Source of the DNA: Marinobacter litoralis
GTDB taxonomy: Bacteria; Pseudomonadota; Gammaproteobacteria; Pseudomonadales; Oleiphilaceae
Direction: 5' to 3'
Assembly (NCBI RefSeq): GCF_003336705.1
Contig: NZ_QMDL01000002.1
Location: forward strand, 62,001 to 126,000
DNA: 64,000 nucleotides
The notes under the pieces were generated by a model that was not told the DNA's origin, searched no databases, and saw only the letters and a list, made by a program, of their open reading frames with translations. This document shows, in pieces, positions 1 through 10,729 of the stretch. How positions within the stretch are numbered: the stretch's first letter is position 1; each line of letters opens with the position of its first letter. Position numbers and translations under genes: made by a program.

Positions 1-926
1 AGGGAGCTGTTGATTTTGGTCGCCCCGGCAAATCACAACGAATTCCCGCAGGTTATGGCGCAAGTGTTGCCACGACCGGCTCAGAACGTCTCCGTATCCG
101 GCAGCTACCACCTGCCCCCGAGATCAACCCGGTTGAACAGGTGGTCAGCCAGTTACCGCTGGAGCTGTCATGGAAAACAACGCCCGCGTCCGCTCATCGA
201 ATAGACATCTTTGAAACGTCATCAGGTGGATGGGTACAAAGCCGTAGTGTCAGCAGCAGTCAATTCCCGATCGACCAACTCGACAACGGCCAATATGAAA
301 TCCATGTCGCCGCTCTTGATCGTCGGGGCATTGCCGGATTACCTTCGGTTATTCCTATCGAAGTGGAGCTGCAGGCCAAGACGCCTAACCTGCTCAGTCC
401 TGCGCACGATACCAGTGTCGATGATGACATGCCGGAGTTTCGTTGGCAGCTGAACGGCTCAAACGAAGTGGCTCGTGTCGAGATTTCACAAGACGAAACG
501 TTCGAGAACCTGGTTAGCACCAGTGAATGGGCTCCGGAAAGTCGAGCGCTTCCCTCGCGGGCTCTAAGCCCCGGCACCTATTTCTGGCGGGTAACAACCG
601 AAGCGGGCGGAACATCATTCGCAGCCTCCGAGGCCCGAAAACTCACCGTGAACGGCAGCCTGCCACCGGTTCGGATTATCAACATCAACTATCTGGACAG
701 TCAGGTCCGGGTATTTTGGGAGCAGGCAGATTCTGCCCAAAAATATCGATTGCAGCTTTCTGAAGAGCCAAGCTTCCAGAACATTATCAAAGAAGCCGAC
801 GTACCAGACACCGCAGCCTCTTTGCGCCTGATTCCCGGACGCCGGTATTTTGTACGCGTGAAAGCGGTCTCACAGGGGCCGATAGCCAGCCGCTGGGGCC
901 CCGGCCGCGAGCTGTATCTCGACTAA
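1..926 (+). CDS. FecR-domain periplasmic protein, 3' part (start lies before the window)
   Basis: The frame is open from the first complete codon at position 3, so the gene starts upstream of the window. The first residues (GAVDFGRPGKSQRIPAGYGA) read like the end of a FecR domain with its typical glycine-rich turn. Two or three beta-rich repeats follow; they resemble fibronectin-type or LysM-FecR family repeats (motifs LELSW, PEFRW, YFWRV, RYFVRVKAVS). The gene ends 32 bases before a histidine kinase on the same strand. FecR/LysM proteins paired with CHASE2 histidine kinases are a recurrent arrangement, which suggests an envelope-sensing partner for the kinase. The exact ligand is unknown. 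The start at 141 that an ORF finder would pick is internal. Confidence 0.72.
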   Translation, partial: GAVDFGRPGKSQRIPAGYGASVATTGSERLRIRQLPPAPEINPVEQVVSQLPLELSWKTTPASAHRIDIFETSSGGWVQSRSVSSSQFPIDQLDNGQYEIHVAALDRRGIAGLPSVIPIEVELQAKTPNLLSPAHDTSVDDDMPEFRWQLNGSNEVARVEISQDETFENLVSTSEWAPESRALPSRALSPGTYFWRVTTEAGGTSFAASEARKLTVNGSLPPVRIININYLDSQVRVFWEQADSAQKYRLQLSEEPSFQNIIKEADVPDTAASLRLIPGRRYFVRVKAVSQGPIASRWGPGRELYLD

Positions 927-958
927 TCACCGAATGAACATGCAATAGCACGAGACCC

Positions 959-2842
959 ATGACCAAGGACTGGCTTACCATAAAAAACGCGCCGTGGGCT
1001 TTGGGCCTTCTGTTGTTCCTGAGTTTGTTTCTATCTCAGGGCAGCGGGTTACCCGATCGTCTCGAGCAATGGCTTTACGATCTCACAATCAGCACATGGC
1101 CAGCACTGGTAAACGATCAGGTTGCAGTGCTCGCTATTGGGGAGTGGGCCAGCATCACCCTCAGCGTTCTGGTGCTGGTCGTTCTGGCTATTCTGCTCCC
1201 GCGGCTCACGCCCACTTATACGTTGATTGCCTGTGTGGCGATGTGTAGCTTCATGGTCGCAGGCTATCTCCTGCTGCTGTTTTATCTGCGTATTCAGCTA
1301 CCCATTATCAACACCTTGCTGTTGATACTCGTTGCGGTCCCCATCGCGACCGGATACCGGCTTGCCATGACCAATCGCTTTTTGAACCAACAATTGGACG
1401 ATATGGCGAGCACGCCTCACCTGTCACTGCCGCAACCGGCAAAACGGCAACCCGCTCAATTACTGGAACATTTCCAAGCGTTTCTTGAGCCCGAAGGTTG
1501 GTTGCTGTGCGAAAACGGTGAACTGCTTCAGATTCATGGCATGACCATGGCGCAAGCCCCCCATTTACCCGAAGCTGGCCAGTGGGTTCATCAGCTGAAT
1601 CAAAGCTGGCTAAAGCTCGAACGGGGTAGCTCGACTTATGTGCTAGGACTGACCTTGAAAAACGATCTGAGCCGTGAGGTGACCCAACAATATTTACGCC
1701 GCCTCGAGCTGGAAACAGATACAACCGCCGCTACCGTCCAGTATTCCGCTCAGGCGTTCTCGCCTCGTTTGGAGAAAGTGCAACTGGCAAACAAACGGCT
1801 TGGCCAGATGCAGTCTTTTATTCAACACAGTTTCGAGCATATGCCAGACGGTATCATCGTGACCGATGAACTGGCCGTGATCCGGTTTGCCAACCGCCAT
1901 ATTGAAAATTGGTTTCGTGAACCGATGCCAAGCCTCAGCGGCATGCCTTTGATCAAATTGCTTCAGGGCCACGACCCGCAGGAAAATCCGCCTTGGCACG
2001 AAATCGTCTCGGAAACCCTGACACTGAGCGAAAGCCGGACGGTAAATCTAAAGGTGCACGGCAAAGACTTCATCCTGCATTTGGCGCCCGTAACTCTGCC
2101 GGGAGACGGGCAATCGGGCATCATTGCCAATCTCTCTGATATTTCCGAACTCCGGGAACAACAACGTCAGCATAGACAAGTAATCGATTTCATATCCCAC
2201 GATGTGCGTTCGCCGTTAGTGTCTCAACTCGCGTTGATTGAACAGTTAAAGCGGGAACCGTCGAACATCAATGAATACCAGATTGAACAGCTGGGCAAAC
2301 TGGCACGGCGTAGCTATTCACTGGCGGAAGAGTTTGTAAACCTCGCCCGCGCAGAACAACTGTCCGAAACCCGGTTTTACGATTGTGACCTGTTGGCGAT
2401 TGTCGAAAATGCGCGGGACAGCGTCAGCGAACAAGCCTACGAGAAACGCATTCGCTTGGAATTGAATGACACCGAAGATCTTTGGTTACAGGGAAATGCA
2501 GAGTTGCTGGAGCGGGCCGTGATTAACCTGCTGACCAATGCCATTCAATACAGTGCACCGGATACGACGATTACCATCCAGGTGTACCAGGCGGGCCACA
2601 TTGCCGGGCTTGCCATTGCAGACGAAGGCTCAGGGATTGATGAAAGCGAACTGCCCTATCTATTCGACCGCTACCACCGCCTGCGCCACAACGAAATTGC
2701 AGGCAACCATGGCACAGGGCTGGGCTTAGCGTTCGTGAAAACCGTCGTAGAAAAACATAAAGGAAAGATTTACGTGGATTCAAGGCTGGGTGAAGGCACC
2801 ACCTTCACCCTTAAGCTTCCGATTGCCGACCCGATGGGGTAA
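959..2842 (+). CDS. Membrane sensor histidine kinase (CHASE2-type, sensor domain apparently deleted)
   Basis: 627-residue membrane histidine kinase. The N-terminus has one hydrophobic helix (about 13-28), a short remnant reading like the start of CHASE2 (RLEQWLYDL...QVAVLAI, 35-60), then abruptly the three transmembrane helices that normally follow CHASE2 (about 64-137). A PAS-like segment follows (about 285-395). The HisKA box is ISHDVRSP with phospho-acceptor His414. The ATPase domain shows the N box (INLLTNAIQYS), G1 (DEGSGID), F box (LFDRYHR) and G2 (GTGLGLAF). All catalytic motifs are intact, so the kinase may be active but lacks most of the roughly 200-residue periplasmic sensor. It sits just after the FecR-domain gene and may be co-transcribed with it. 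No response regulator gene is nearby on this side. Confidence 0.85.
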   Translation: MTKDWLTIKNAPWALGLLLFLSLFLSQGSGLPDRLEQWLYDLTISTWPALVNDQVAVLAIGEWASITLSVLVLVVLAILLPRLTPTYTLIACVAMCSFMVAGYLLLLFYLRIQLPIINTLLLILVAVPIATGYRLAMTNRFLNQQLDDMASTPHLSLPQPAKRQPAQLLEHFQAFLEPEGWLLCENGELLQIHGMTMAQAPHLPEAGQWVHQLNQSWLKLERGSSTYVLGLTLKNDLSREVTQQYLRRLELETDTTAATVQYSAQAFSPRLEKVQLANKRLGQMQSFIQHSFEHMPDGIIVTDELAVIRFANRHIENWFREPMPSLSGMPLIKLLQGHDPQENPPWHEIVSETLTLSESRTVNLKVHGKDFILHLAPVTLPGDGQSGIIANLSDISELREQQRQHRQVIDFISHDVRSPLVSQLALIEQLKREPSNINEYQIEQLGKLARRSYSLAEEFVNLARAEQLSETRFYDCDLLAIVENARDSVSEQAYEKRIRLELNDTEDLWLQGNAELLERAVINLLTNAIQYSAPDTTITIQVYQAGHIAGLAIADEGSGIDESELPYLFDRYHRLRHNEIAGNHGTGLGLAFVKTVVEKHKGKIYVDSRLGEGTTFTLKLPIADPMG

Positions 2843-2858
2843 CGGGGCAACCCGAGCC

Positions 2859-3368
2859 TTACGACTGGATCGTTTTACTGACAGGTTCTGAAGGCTCGCT
2901 GATCAGGCCTTGCTTGTCCTGAACCTGAATCGTGAAATACCAAGTGCCGGTATCAAGATTCTCTACGGTATGAGACATCTCCGGGTATGATTCGGCCTCT
3001 TCCAGAACGACCTCTTCAGTGAGATCGTCAATACTCTGGCCGTAGCGGATCACGTATTTATCCAGCTCACCCATGGCAATACCTTCGCCATTCACCCGGG
3101 TAGACGGTGCCGACCAACTCAACACCGCCGAGCCCGACACTGACACTTCTGCAGAATCTGGCTCTGCCCCTGTTTCCGTCTCTGCATTTGCCGATTCATC
3201 CGAGCTCGAAGACGAGCCTTTACCCGTTTCGGTGGCCGATTCGCTATTGGACGCTGAGGCTGACTTATCGGACTCACCTGAACCACCGCCACCACAACCC
3301 GTTAACAACAATCCCAAAGCAAACGCGGCAATCCATACCTTTGACACATTAATGACGCGTTTCACCAT
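2859..3368 (-). CDS. Fibronectin type III-like lipoprotein
   Basis: 169-residue exported lipoprotein. A lipoprotein signal peptide ends in the lipobox LLTGC with Cys25 as the likely lipidation site. A low-complexity Ser/Glu/Ala-rich linker (about 30-75) follows, then one fibronectin type III-like domain (about 76-169: VLSWSAPSTRVNG...YVIRYGQS...TWYFTIQVQDKQG). Proteins of this layout are anchored to the inner or outer membrane with a protein-binding beta-sandwich held out on a flexible linker. Convergent with the histidine kinase gene: the two stop codons are 16 bases apart. Function unknown. Confidence 0.75.
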   Translation of the reverse strand: MVKRVINVSKVWIAAFALGLLLTGCGGGGSGESDKSASASNSESATETGKGSSSSSDESANAETETGAEPDSAEVSVSGSAVLSWSAPSTRVNGEGIAMGELDKYVIRYGQSIDDLTEEVVLEEAESYPEMSHTVENLDTGTWYFTIQVQDKQGLISEPSEPVSKTIQS

Positions 3369-3504
3369 TGTTTTGCACCAGCTTTCCGTCGATTTTGTAA
3401 AATTCTATAAAATCGACAGAACAGCTAATACATGGAAACGTCGGTCTTTTTGTTATTAATTCGTCAACTTTTCGCCCTATCGGTTACACAAACCGGCAAT
3501 TCGT

Positions 3505-5052
<1,548 letters not shown>

Positions 5053-5089
5053 CTAAAGCCTTGAGCAAATAGAAGGGGGTGCCGGTGAA

Positions 5090-7720
5090 TCAGGCCTTTA
5101 GCGCCTGAATATCCACCGGCGGCACACCGAGATCTTGCCACTTCTCAGGGTGGCAAGTGAACAGGAGTATCTGGTGCCGTGTCGCTGCATCAAACAGAAT
5201 GCGCTTCATGTCGTCCAACCGTTCTTCATCACTGTGGACCAATGTGTCATCCAGTATAACCAAAGTCGGGCGGCCCGCTTCTCGCAGCAAATCGGCGTAA
5301 GCCAAACGGCTAATTAAACCCATCTGCTCGCGCGCCCCAAAGCTTAACTCTGTGACTTGGCCAAGCTCAGCGCCTCGTGTAAACGTTCCGGGACGAAGAT
5401 GCTCATCCACCTCCAGAGTAGCGTGGGGGAACAAGACCGACAAATAATGATCCAGATGCCTTTGAAGCGGCGCTTGCAGCCTCCGCGTCAAGGCTTGCCG
5501 CTTTTCAGTCAGCAGAGTCAAAAGAAGCTCCAGCGCTTGTGCACGGCGGTGCAGCTCTTGATAGCGGCGGTTGCAGCGCTCCAGTTCTGCCTCCTGCTCA
5601 TTGAGCTGCTCGTCCAGACCTTCCGCTCCCCAAGCTTCTAACCGGACTTTGATATCCCTAAGCTCTCGCCCACGATCCTCTTGGGTTTGACGAAGGTTTC
5701 TGATGGTACTTTGATAACGTTCGATGTCCTGCTTTAAGAGATCCGGACGCGCTTCAAGGATTTCCCGGGAACGGGCTTCCAGTCTTTCTTCCAGCGCCTT
5801 GGTTTTCTGCTCTATCGCAACCAGTTCTTCCGCAATTTGTTTAAGCTGCTGCTGGCGCTCAGGACTTTGCTCTTGATCGACCAGCCGCTGCCACTCTGCT
5901 TTGGCTGTGTCTCTGGTCTGCTGAACGGCCATCAGTGCAGTCCGATGCTTTTGATCGTCCGATTCTGCAGCCGTTAATGCCGACGCAGTTTGCTCAAACG
6001 CGGCTTCGGCTGTGGCCAGATCAGGCACGTCAATAGATGTGTCCGAATTCGGGGTCGTGGCCAGCTTTTCCGTAGCGTTTTCCAGCTCCCGCTTTGCTTC
6101 ACGCTGCTCTACAACCAAAGGGTCAATACCCGCAGGAGCAACCGATTTTAATAACTCTTGTGCGTGCTGCTGCGCTCGCTCGGCCTTTTCAAAATCAGAT
6201 AACCGATTCTCGGCTGATGTCACAGAATCCACACCCAGCGAGGCTCTTAGCTCGGACACCGTTTGCTGTAAGGTCGCGAGTTTACGTCGGGTACTGGCCA
6301 ACGATTCACCGCCCGGAGTAATGCCAAGTGTACCGACTCCCGGGATCACCACCCTGGACTCGTCCAACAACTGCTGCTCACCTCGATTTTGTAGGGCGTC
6401 GTCGTTAAGAGTGATAGAGCGTTCTGGCTCCAAGTTCCAACTAAATCGTGTGGCTATGGCGCTTGAGCGGATCGTCGCTTCATTCAATTGATGCTCCGCG
6501 ACTTTCAGGCGTTTCACCTCTGCCGCATCGATCCGGTTCTCACGAGCCTGCTGACGCGCGTTCTCAACCTGCTGCTGATATTCCCCGGCCTTGGCAAGGT
6601 TCTGACTCAGCTGTTGGGCACGCTGTTCCAAACGCTTTACGTCCTGCTCCAATCGAGATCGGGCCTCCCGCAACCTCGCTTGTTTCATCCGCTGCTCAGC
6701 CGATTCGTAAGCCTCTCTGGCCGCTCGTAAGCGTTCCGTCGTAGCTGGCGATTGCAATTCCAACCGCTGGAGATCAGCCTCTGCTTTGTCCAGATCCAGT
6801 TTTCGGGCCGCCAGTTGCCGACTAAGGTTTTCCTGATATTCTTTGTTTTGCTCAAGCAAGCGCCGACTCTGTTGCAGCTGATCGAGCGTCGCTTTCTCTT
6901 GGGCCTGCACCTGCTCTAACTGCAGGACTTGCTGAAATCGCGCTTGGGCTTCGTCCAGCAGCCGCTGCGCGTCTTCCCAGGGGCGCTCGACTTCTGTGCG
7001 TTCATACTCCCGTGTCAGCTTGCCTAAACGGTCTACCTGCTCCTGATACCTCAGGATGCGCTCCTTCAGTTCACCAATCGTTTGCTCAAAGGCCAGACGG
7101 TCCTTGTCCAGTTGCAAGTATTCACCGCGCGGCTTTCCAGTACCGGTCAGAATGTGATTTCGCTGGGCACGAACGGCTTCGATAACCTCATCACCTCCCG
7201 AGCTGGCCACCTCGCCCACGAGCGAGTTCAGGGCTGATTTCAGGTGATCCCCGGCATGTTCGACGGATTGTTCCAGATCCTGCCCTGTTCCCTGTTCAAC
7301 CCAGAGCAAACCCGGAATACCCCAGTGCTCGGCTTTACTGGCACCACGCTTGGGATATTGATAACCCAGCAATTCAGCCAGCTTTTCTTCCGCCTCGTCT
7401 TCACTGAAGCTGCTAGTACCGATGGTGAGGTCACACCGTTTGCGCTGCAGGAAGCTTTTGGTCAGCCGCCAGAGCTCGCCTTGGTTTTCAAACTCCAGCG
7501 CCACGGTCGGCGCGGCGGCAGAATCTCCCCACGGGCGCAGATCATCCACCGCGGTTGAGCGATAACGTTCAAAAAAAGCGGCACGGATTGCCCTGACTAG
7601 GGTACTTTTGCCAGACTCATTCGGGCCGTGTATCAGGTTTAAACCCGGCTGCAGGTTGCCTAGAACAAAAGGGTTCCGGAACTGGCGCAGCTGCTCGATG
7701 CGCAGGCTCTGAAGTATCAT
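5090..7720 (-). CDS. SbcC/YhaN-like coiled-coil ATPase without a zinc hook
   Basis: 876-residue SMC/Rad50-type ATPase. The N-terminal half-ATPase carries Walker A GPNESGKST (about 32-40). Two long Gln/Glu/Arg-rich coiled-coil arms cover about 180-790. The C-terminal half has the ABC signature LSFGAREQM and Walker B LVILDDTLVHSDEER. No CxxC zinc-hook motif exists anywhere, and only three cysteines are present, none paired. That, plus a length below the roughly 1050 residues of E. coli SbcC, points to the YhaN-type subgroup. Its start codon overlaps the stop of the upstream nuclease gene by 4 bases (ATGA), so the two products probably form one complex acting on DNA ends. Confidence 0.82.
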   Translation of the reverse strand: MILQSLRIEQLRQFRNPFVLGNLQPGLNLIHGPNESGKSTLVRAIRAAFFERYRSTAVDDLRPWGDSAAAPTVALEFENQGELWRLTKSFLQRKRCDLTIGTSSFSEDEAEEKLAELLGYQYPKRGASKAEHWGIPGLLWVEQGTGQDLEQSVEHAGDHLKSALNSLVGEVASSGGDEVIEAVRAQRNHILTGTGKPRGEYLQLDKDRLAFEQTIGELKERILRYQEQVDRLGKLTREYERTEVERPWEDAQRLLDEAQARFQQVLQLEQVQAQEKATLDQLQQSRRLLEQNKEYQENLSRQLAARKLDLDKAEADLQRLELQSPATTERLRAAREAYESAEQRMKQARLREARSRLEQDVKRLEQRAQQLSQNLAKAGEYQQQVENARQQARENRIDAAEVKRLKVAEHQLNEATIRSSAIATRFSWNLEPERSITLNDDALQNRGEQQLLDESRVVIPGVGTLGITPGGESLASTRRKLATLQQTVSELRASLGVDSVTSAENRLSDFEKAERAQQHAQELLKSVAPAGIDPLVVEQREAKRELENATEKLATTPNSDTSIDVPDLATAEAAFEQTASALTAAESDDQKHRTALMAVQQTRDTAKAEWQRLVDQEQSPERQQQLKQIAEELVAIEQKTKALEERLEARSREILEARPDLLKQDIERYQSTIRNLRQTQEDRGRELRDIKVRLEAWGAEGLDEQLNEQEAELERCNRRYQELHRRAQALELLLTLLTEKRQALTRRLQAPLQRHLDHYLSVLFPHATLEVDEHLRPGTFTRGAELGQVTELSFGAREQMGLISRLAYADLLREAGRPTLVILDDTLVHSDEERLDDMKRILFDAATRHQILLFTCHPEKWQDLGVPPVDIQALKA

Positions 7721-8838
7721 TGGCCACCCTCCTGCGCTCGTCCTTTGAGCAAGCTCGCGAGAATCGCCAAGGCATCCCGTGCTTCCTCACTCTGTTGCTC
7801 CTGTTGGCGCTGGCGAAGCTCACCGATCACTTCACCGACGTAACCATCCGCATGCAATTCGGAGAGATCATCTTCTGTGGGCTCAAGCTGAAGCTTACTG
7901 CGGTCGCATTGAATGCTGCGGAATCGAGCCTCTGCAACTGACAGGGCTTCTAATAGCCGTTCTTCACCGGCTAAGGTGACTGCACCTTCAAGACGAAGGT
8001 CCACTACCGAGGCATCCGGCAAGGCTTCCAGCCGGTCAAGAAGTTCTTCAAGGTCAGACTTCACCGCCAACGTTTCCCGCCATTGATGCCATTGGTAACG
8101 GCCGGTAACGACCTGGGTTACGGAAGGAGTGGCGCCGGGGCCTGTAATCTCGACGATGAGCGCATTGCCCGCATCGTTATTACGAAACCGTTCGGCTTCA
8201 TGAGTACCACTGTACCAAGTACGCTCGTTGACTTGTTTGGTGCCGTGCCAGTCCCCTAGCGCGAGATAGTCCAAGCGGCTGACTTCCGCACGATCAAGTG
8301 CAATCGGATTCGTAGCATCAATATCATCGGACAACAGCCCTTGAACACTGCCATGGGCCAGCCCGATTCGAAGCAGGTCATCCGGGGTTTCGTAATGCGA
8401 GAAGGGTTCAGTCAGGTCGCCGTAGGTATGGCGTTGCGTCAAGGGCGCGCAAAGTACTGCCAGCCCCTGAGCCTCGAGGGGAACAACACCGGGTTGCAGC
8501 GCCAGATGCACGTTATCTGGCACGGCACCCAATCGCAGCGCCCGGGTCCACACACTTTCCGCCAGTGCGGCATCGTGGTTACCGGGTAGCATCACCCAAG
8601 GGCCTTCAAAGCCTTTGGTGGCGTTAAACACACGGCGAATGGTGCGGTCCGAAACGGTTTGGGCATCGAACACATCTCCGGCGACCAACACTGCATCGCA
8701 CTGATGCTCGTTGGCCAACTCGGCCAGCTTTTCAATGCCCGCGAAGCGGGCTTCTACCAACGCTGCGCCGTCTTCGATGTCAAACCGGCTGTAGGAACGC
8801 CCCATTTGCCAGTCCGCTGTGTGCAAAAATCTCGGCAT
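7717..8838 (-). CDS. SbcD/YhaO-like metallophosphoesterase DNA exonuclease subunit
   Basis: Calcineurin-like phosphoesterase of the Mre11/SbcD type. Metal-binding motifs appear in order: HTADWQMG (D-x-H motif replaced by H-T-A-D-W-Q as in YhaO-like proteins), GDVFDAQ, LPGNHDAA, AHGS and ALGDWHGT. The open frame reaches up to 8886, but the ATG at 8838 is preferred: it has AAGGAAG five bases upstream, begins directly with MPRFLHTADW, and avoids running into the kinase gene that ends at 8876. It overlaps the ATPase gene by 4 bases. Expected to act with that ATPase as a nuclease complex in double-strand-break or hairpin processing. A C-terminal capping domain follows residue 270 or so. Confidence 0.84.
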   Translation of the reverse strand: MPRFLHTADWQMGRSYSRFDIEDGAALVEARFAGIEKLAELANEHQCDAVLVAGDVFDAQTVSDRTIRRVFNATKGFEGPWVMLPGNHDAALAESVWTRALRLGAVPDNVHLALQPGVVPLEAQGLAVLCAPLTQRHTYGDLTEPFSHYETPDDLLRIGLAHGSVQGLLSDDIDATNPIALDRAEVSRLDYLALGDWHGTKQVNERTWYSGTHEAERFRNNDAGNALIVEITGPGATPSVTQVVTGRYQWHQWRETLAVKSDLEELLDRLEALPDASVVDLRLEGAVTLAGEERLLEALSVAEARFRSIQCDRSKLQLEPTEDDLSELHADGYVGEVIGELRQRQQEQQSEEARDALAILASLLKGRAQEGGQ

Positions 8839-8875
8839 ACCACCTTCCTTAGAGAAATCCGACAATCTATGCGTT

Positions 8876-9385
8876 TCAGGCTCCAAGCCCTGTGATCACA
8901 GCCTCGCAAACCTGATCCTGATTCATACCTTCGCCCTGAATCGTCAAATCGGCATACTGTGTGTACAGCGCAAAACGCTCATCGAACAGGTCCGACAACG
9001 ATTGATCAGGGCGCCGGGAAATCCCCCGAAGGCTGTAGTCTCCAATGCGCTCGATAACGCATTGGAGAGGGATATCCAGAAACACCACCGTACCATTGGT
9101 TTTAAGGTGTTTCATGGCTTCTGCACTATAAACCGCGCTGCCGCCGGTGCTGATGACCTGCCCCTGCACGTCGAGCCCGAGCAGCACTTGCTCCTCAATC
9201 TGGCGCAGTGCCACGTAGCCATCCTGATCGACAATGTCCTGCAGTGTACGCTCCGCTTCTTGCTGAATCAGCAGATCGGTATCCACAAACCCGAGCCCAA
9301 GGCGCTTGGCAACTAATACGCCCACCGTGCTCTTGCCGCTGCCGGGCATTCCGATAAACACAAGATTTCGAGTATCCGCCACCAT
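8876..9385 (-). CDS. Shikimate kinase-like P-loop kinase
   Basis: About 169 residues. P-loop GMPGSGKST near residue 12, then a DTD motif (VDTDLLIQ) that binds Mg2+ and substrate in shikimate kinases, an arginine-containing SRRPDQSLSDLF lid and the C-terminal R-x3-Y (RFALYTQYADLTI). The usual substrate motif GGG appears as STGGSAVYS. It fits the AroK/AroL family (phosphorylation of shikimate at the 3-hydroxyl). It stands apart from an aroKB operon and sits between sstT and the SbcCD-like pair, so it is more likely a second, divergent copy. The frame also allows a GTG at 9388; the ATG at 9385 overlaps the sstT stop by one base (TGATG), typical of translational coupling. Confidence 0.75.
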   Translation of the reverse strand: MVADTRNLVFIGMPGSGKSTVGVLVAKRLGLGFVDTDLLIQQEAERTLQDIVDQDGYVALRQIEEQVLLGLDVQGQVISTGGSAVYSAEAMKHLKTNGTVVFLDIPLQCVIERIGDYSLRGISRRPDQSLSDLFDERFALYTQYADLTIQGEGMNQDQVCEAVITGLGA

Positions 9386-10608
9386 CACTTACCTTTTGCT
9401 TCAGCGGCACGGCTGGCAGTTGCGGTAAACAATACGTCTGTTGATGAGTTCAATGCGGTTTCCGTGGAGTCTTGCACCACGCTGATCACAAAGCCAATCG
9501 CCACTGCTTGCATGGCCACTTCGGTTGGAATTCCGAACAGGCTGGTCGCCAGTGGGATCAACAGCAACGAACCACCGGCCACACCCGATACGCCACAAGC
9601 AGCCAGCGCAGAGACCACACACAGCAGCAACGCTGTCGGGAAATCCACCGGAATGCCCAGAGTGTTTACCACCGCCAAGGTGATCACCGAGATTGTAATC
9701 GCAGCACCCGCCATGTTGATGGTTGCACCCAGCGGTATTGAAATCGCGTAGGTGTCTGCGTCCAGCTTCAGGCGCTCACTAAGTTCAAGGTTAACCGGAA
9801 TATTCGCAGCAGAGCTACGGGTGAAGAACGCGGTGATGGCGCTGCCGCGCAGGCAAGCGAAAACCAACGGATACGGGTTCTGCCGCAATTTGAAAAATAC
9901 GATCAACGGGTTGGTCACCAGCGCCACAAACAACATGCAGCCAACGATGACCGAAAGCAGCTGACCAAAACCCAACAACGCACCAATGCCGGCGGTGGCC
10001 AAAGTATTCGCCACAAGACCAAAAATACCCAGCGGCGCCAGGCTAATAATCATGCGTACAACACCGGAGACGGCGTCGGACATATCCGTAAGGACATTCC
10101 GGGTCGCCTCACTGGAGTGGCGTAACATTAACCCCAGAGCAATGGCCCAAGCGAGAATGGCAATAAAATTAGCATCCATCAGAGCGGTTACCGGGTTGGT
10201 AACGGCACTCAAAACCAGATTATGTAGAATCTCGATAATACTACCTGGCGGATTACCGCTGACTTCCGGAATATCCAGAACCAGTTCCGTCGGGAAAGCA
10301 AAACTGGCCGCTACAGCCACCAGCGCTGCGACCAAAGTGCCTACTCCGTATAACACGATCACATCCCGAATGTTCGTGGGCTGACCTTTCTGGTGACCTG
10401 AAATTGCGGTCATCACCAGCACGAACACCAAAATCGGTGCAACTGCCTTCAAAGCTTTAATGAATAACTGGCCTAGCAATGAGAAAGACTGGGCCATTTC
10501 TGGCAGGAAAATCGCGAGAATAACACCAGCAACAATGCCGATGGCGATCTGAGTAATCAGACCCAGCTGGAGAAGCGGGCGAAACATACTGGAAAGCTGA
10601 GCGGACAT
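9385..10608 (-). CDS. sstT: Serine/threonine:Na+ symporter
   Basis: 407-residue member of the dicarboxylate/amino acid:cation symporter family, inner membrane, close to the 414 residues of E. coli SstT. It has eight or so hydrophobic helices. Hallmark segments are the Ser-rich re-entrant hairpin [33 protein letters not shown], and the C-terminal [16 protein letters not shown] and [13 protein letters not shown] motifs of SstT. The frame is open to 10680, but the ATG at 10608 is chosen: AGGAG lies seven bases upstream and it starts as MSAQLSSMF. It imports L-serine and L-threonine with sodium. It is followed with a one-base overlap by the shikimate-kinase-like gene. Confidence 0.9.
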   Translation of the reverse strand: MSAQLSSMFRPLLQLGLITQIAIGIVAGVILAIFLPEMAQSFSLLGQLFIKALKAVAPILVFVLVMTAISGHQKGQPTNIRDVIVLYGVGTLVAALVAVAASFAFPTELVLDIPEVSGNPPGSIIEILHNLVLSAVTNPVTALMDANFIAILAWAIALGLMLRHSSEATRNVLTDMSDAVSGVVRMIISLAPLGIFGLVANTLATAGIGALLGFGQLLSVIVGCMLFVALVTNPLIVFFKLRQNPYPLVFACLRGSAITAFFTRSSAANIPVNLELSERLKLDADTYAISIPLGATINMAGAAITISVITLAVVNTLGIPVDFPTALLLCVVSALAACGVSGVAGGSLLLIPLATSLFGIPTEVAMQAVAIGFVISVVQDSTETALNSSTDVLFTATASRAAEAKGK

Positions 10609-10689
10609 AACAAGCTCCTGTTGAGTGTTCGAATACGGGCGCACTCCCCGGCACTCATGCGCCACCGGAACAACTGTCACCCAGAAAAC

Positions 10690-10726
10690 AAAAAGGCAGA
10701 TCAGCCTGTTACTGATCTGCCCTTTT
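10690..10726 (-). terminator. Rho-independent terminator upstream of sstT
   Basis: Perfect 10-bp stem (plus-strand arms 10695-10704 and 10712-10721, GGCAGATCAG / CTGATCTGCC) with a 7-base loop. On the minus strand it is followed by TTTTTGTTTT. Stem, loop edge and tail closely match the terminator just downstream of tRNA-fMet at 36144-36180, so the two look like copies. Confidence 0.85.
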
Positions 10727-10729
10727 ATG

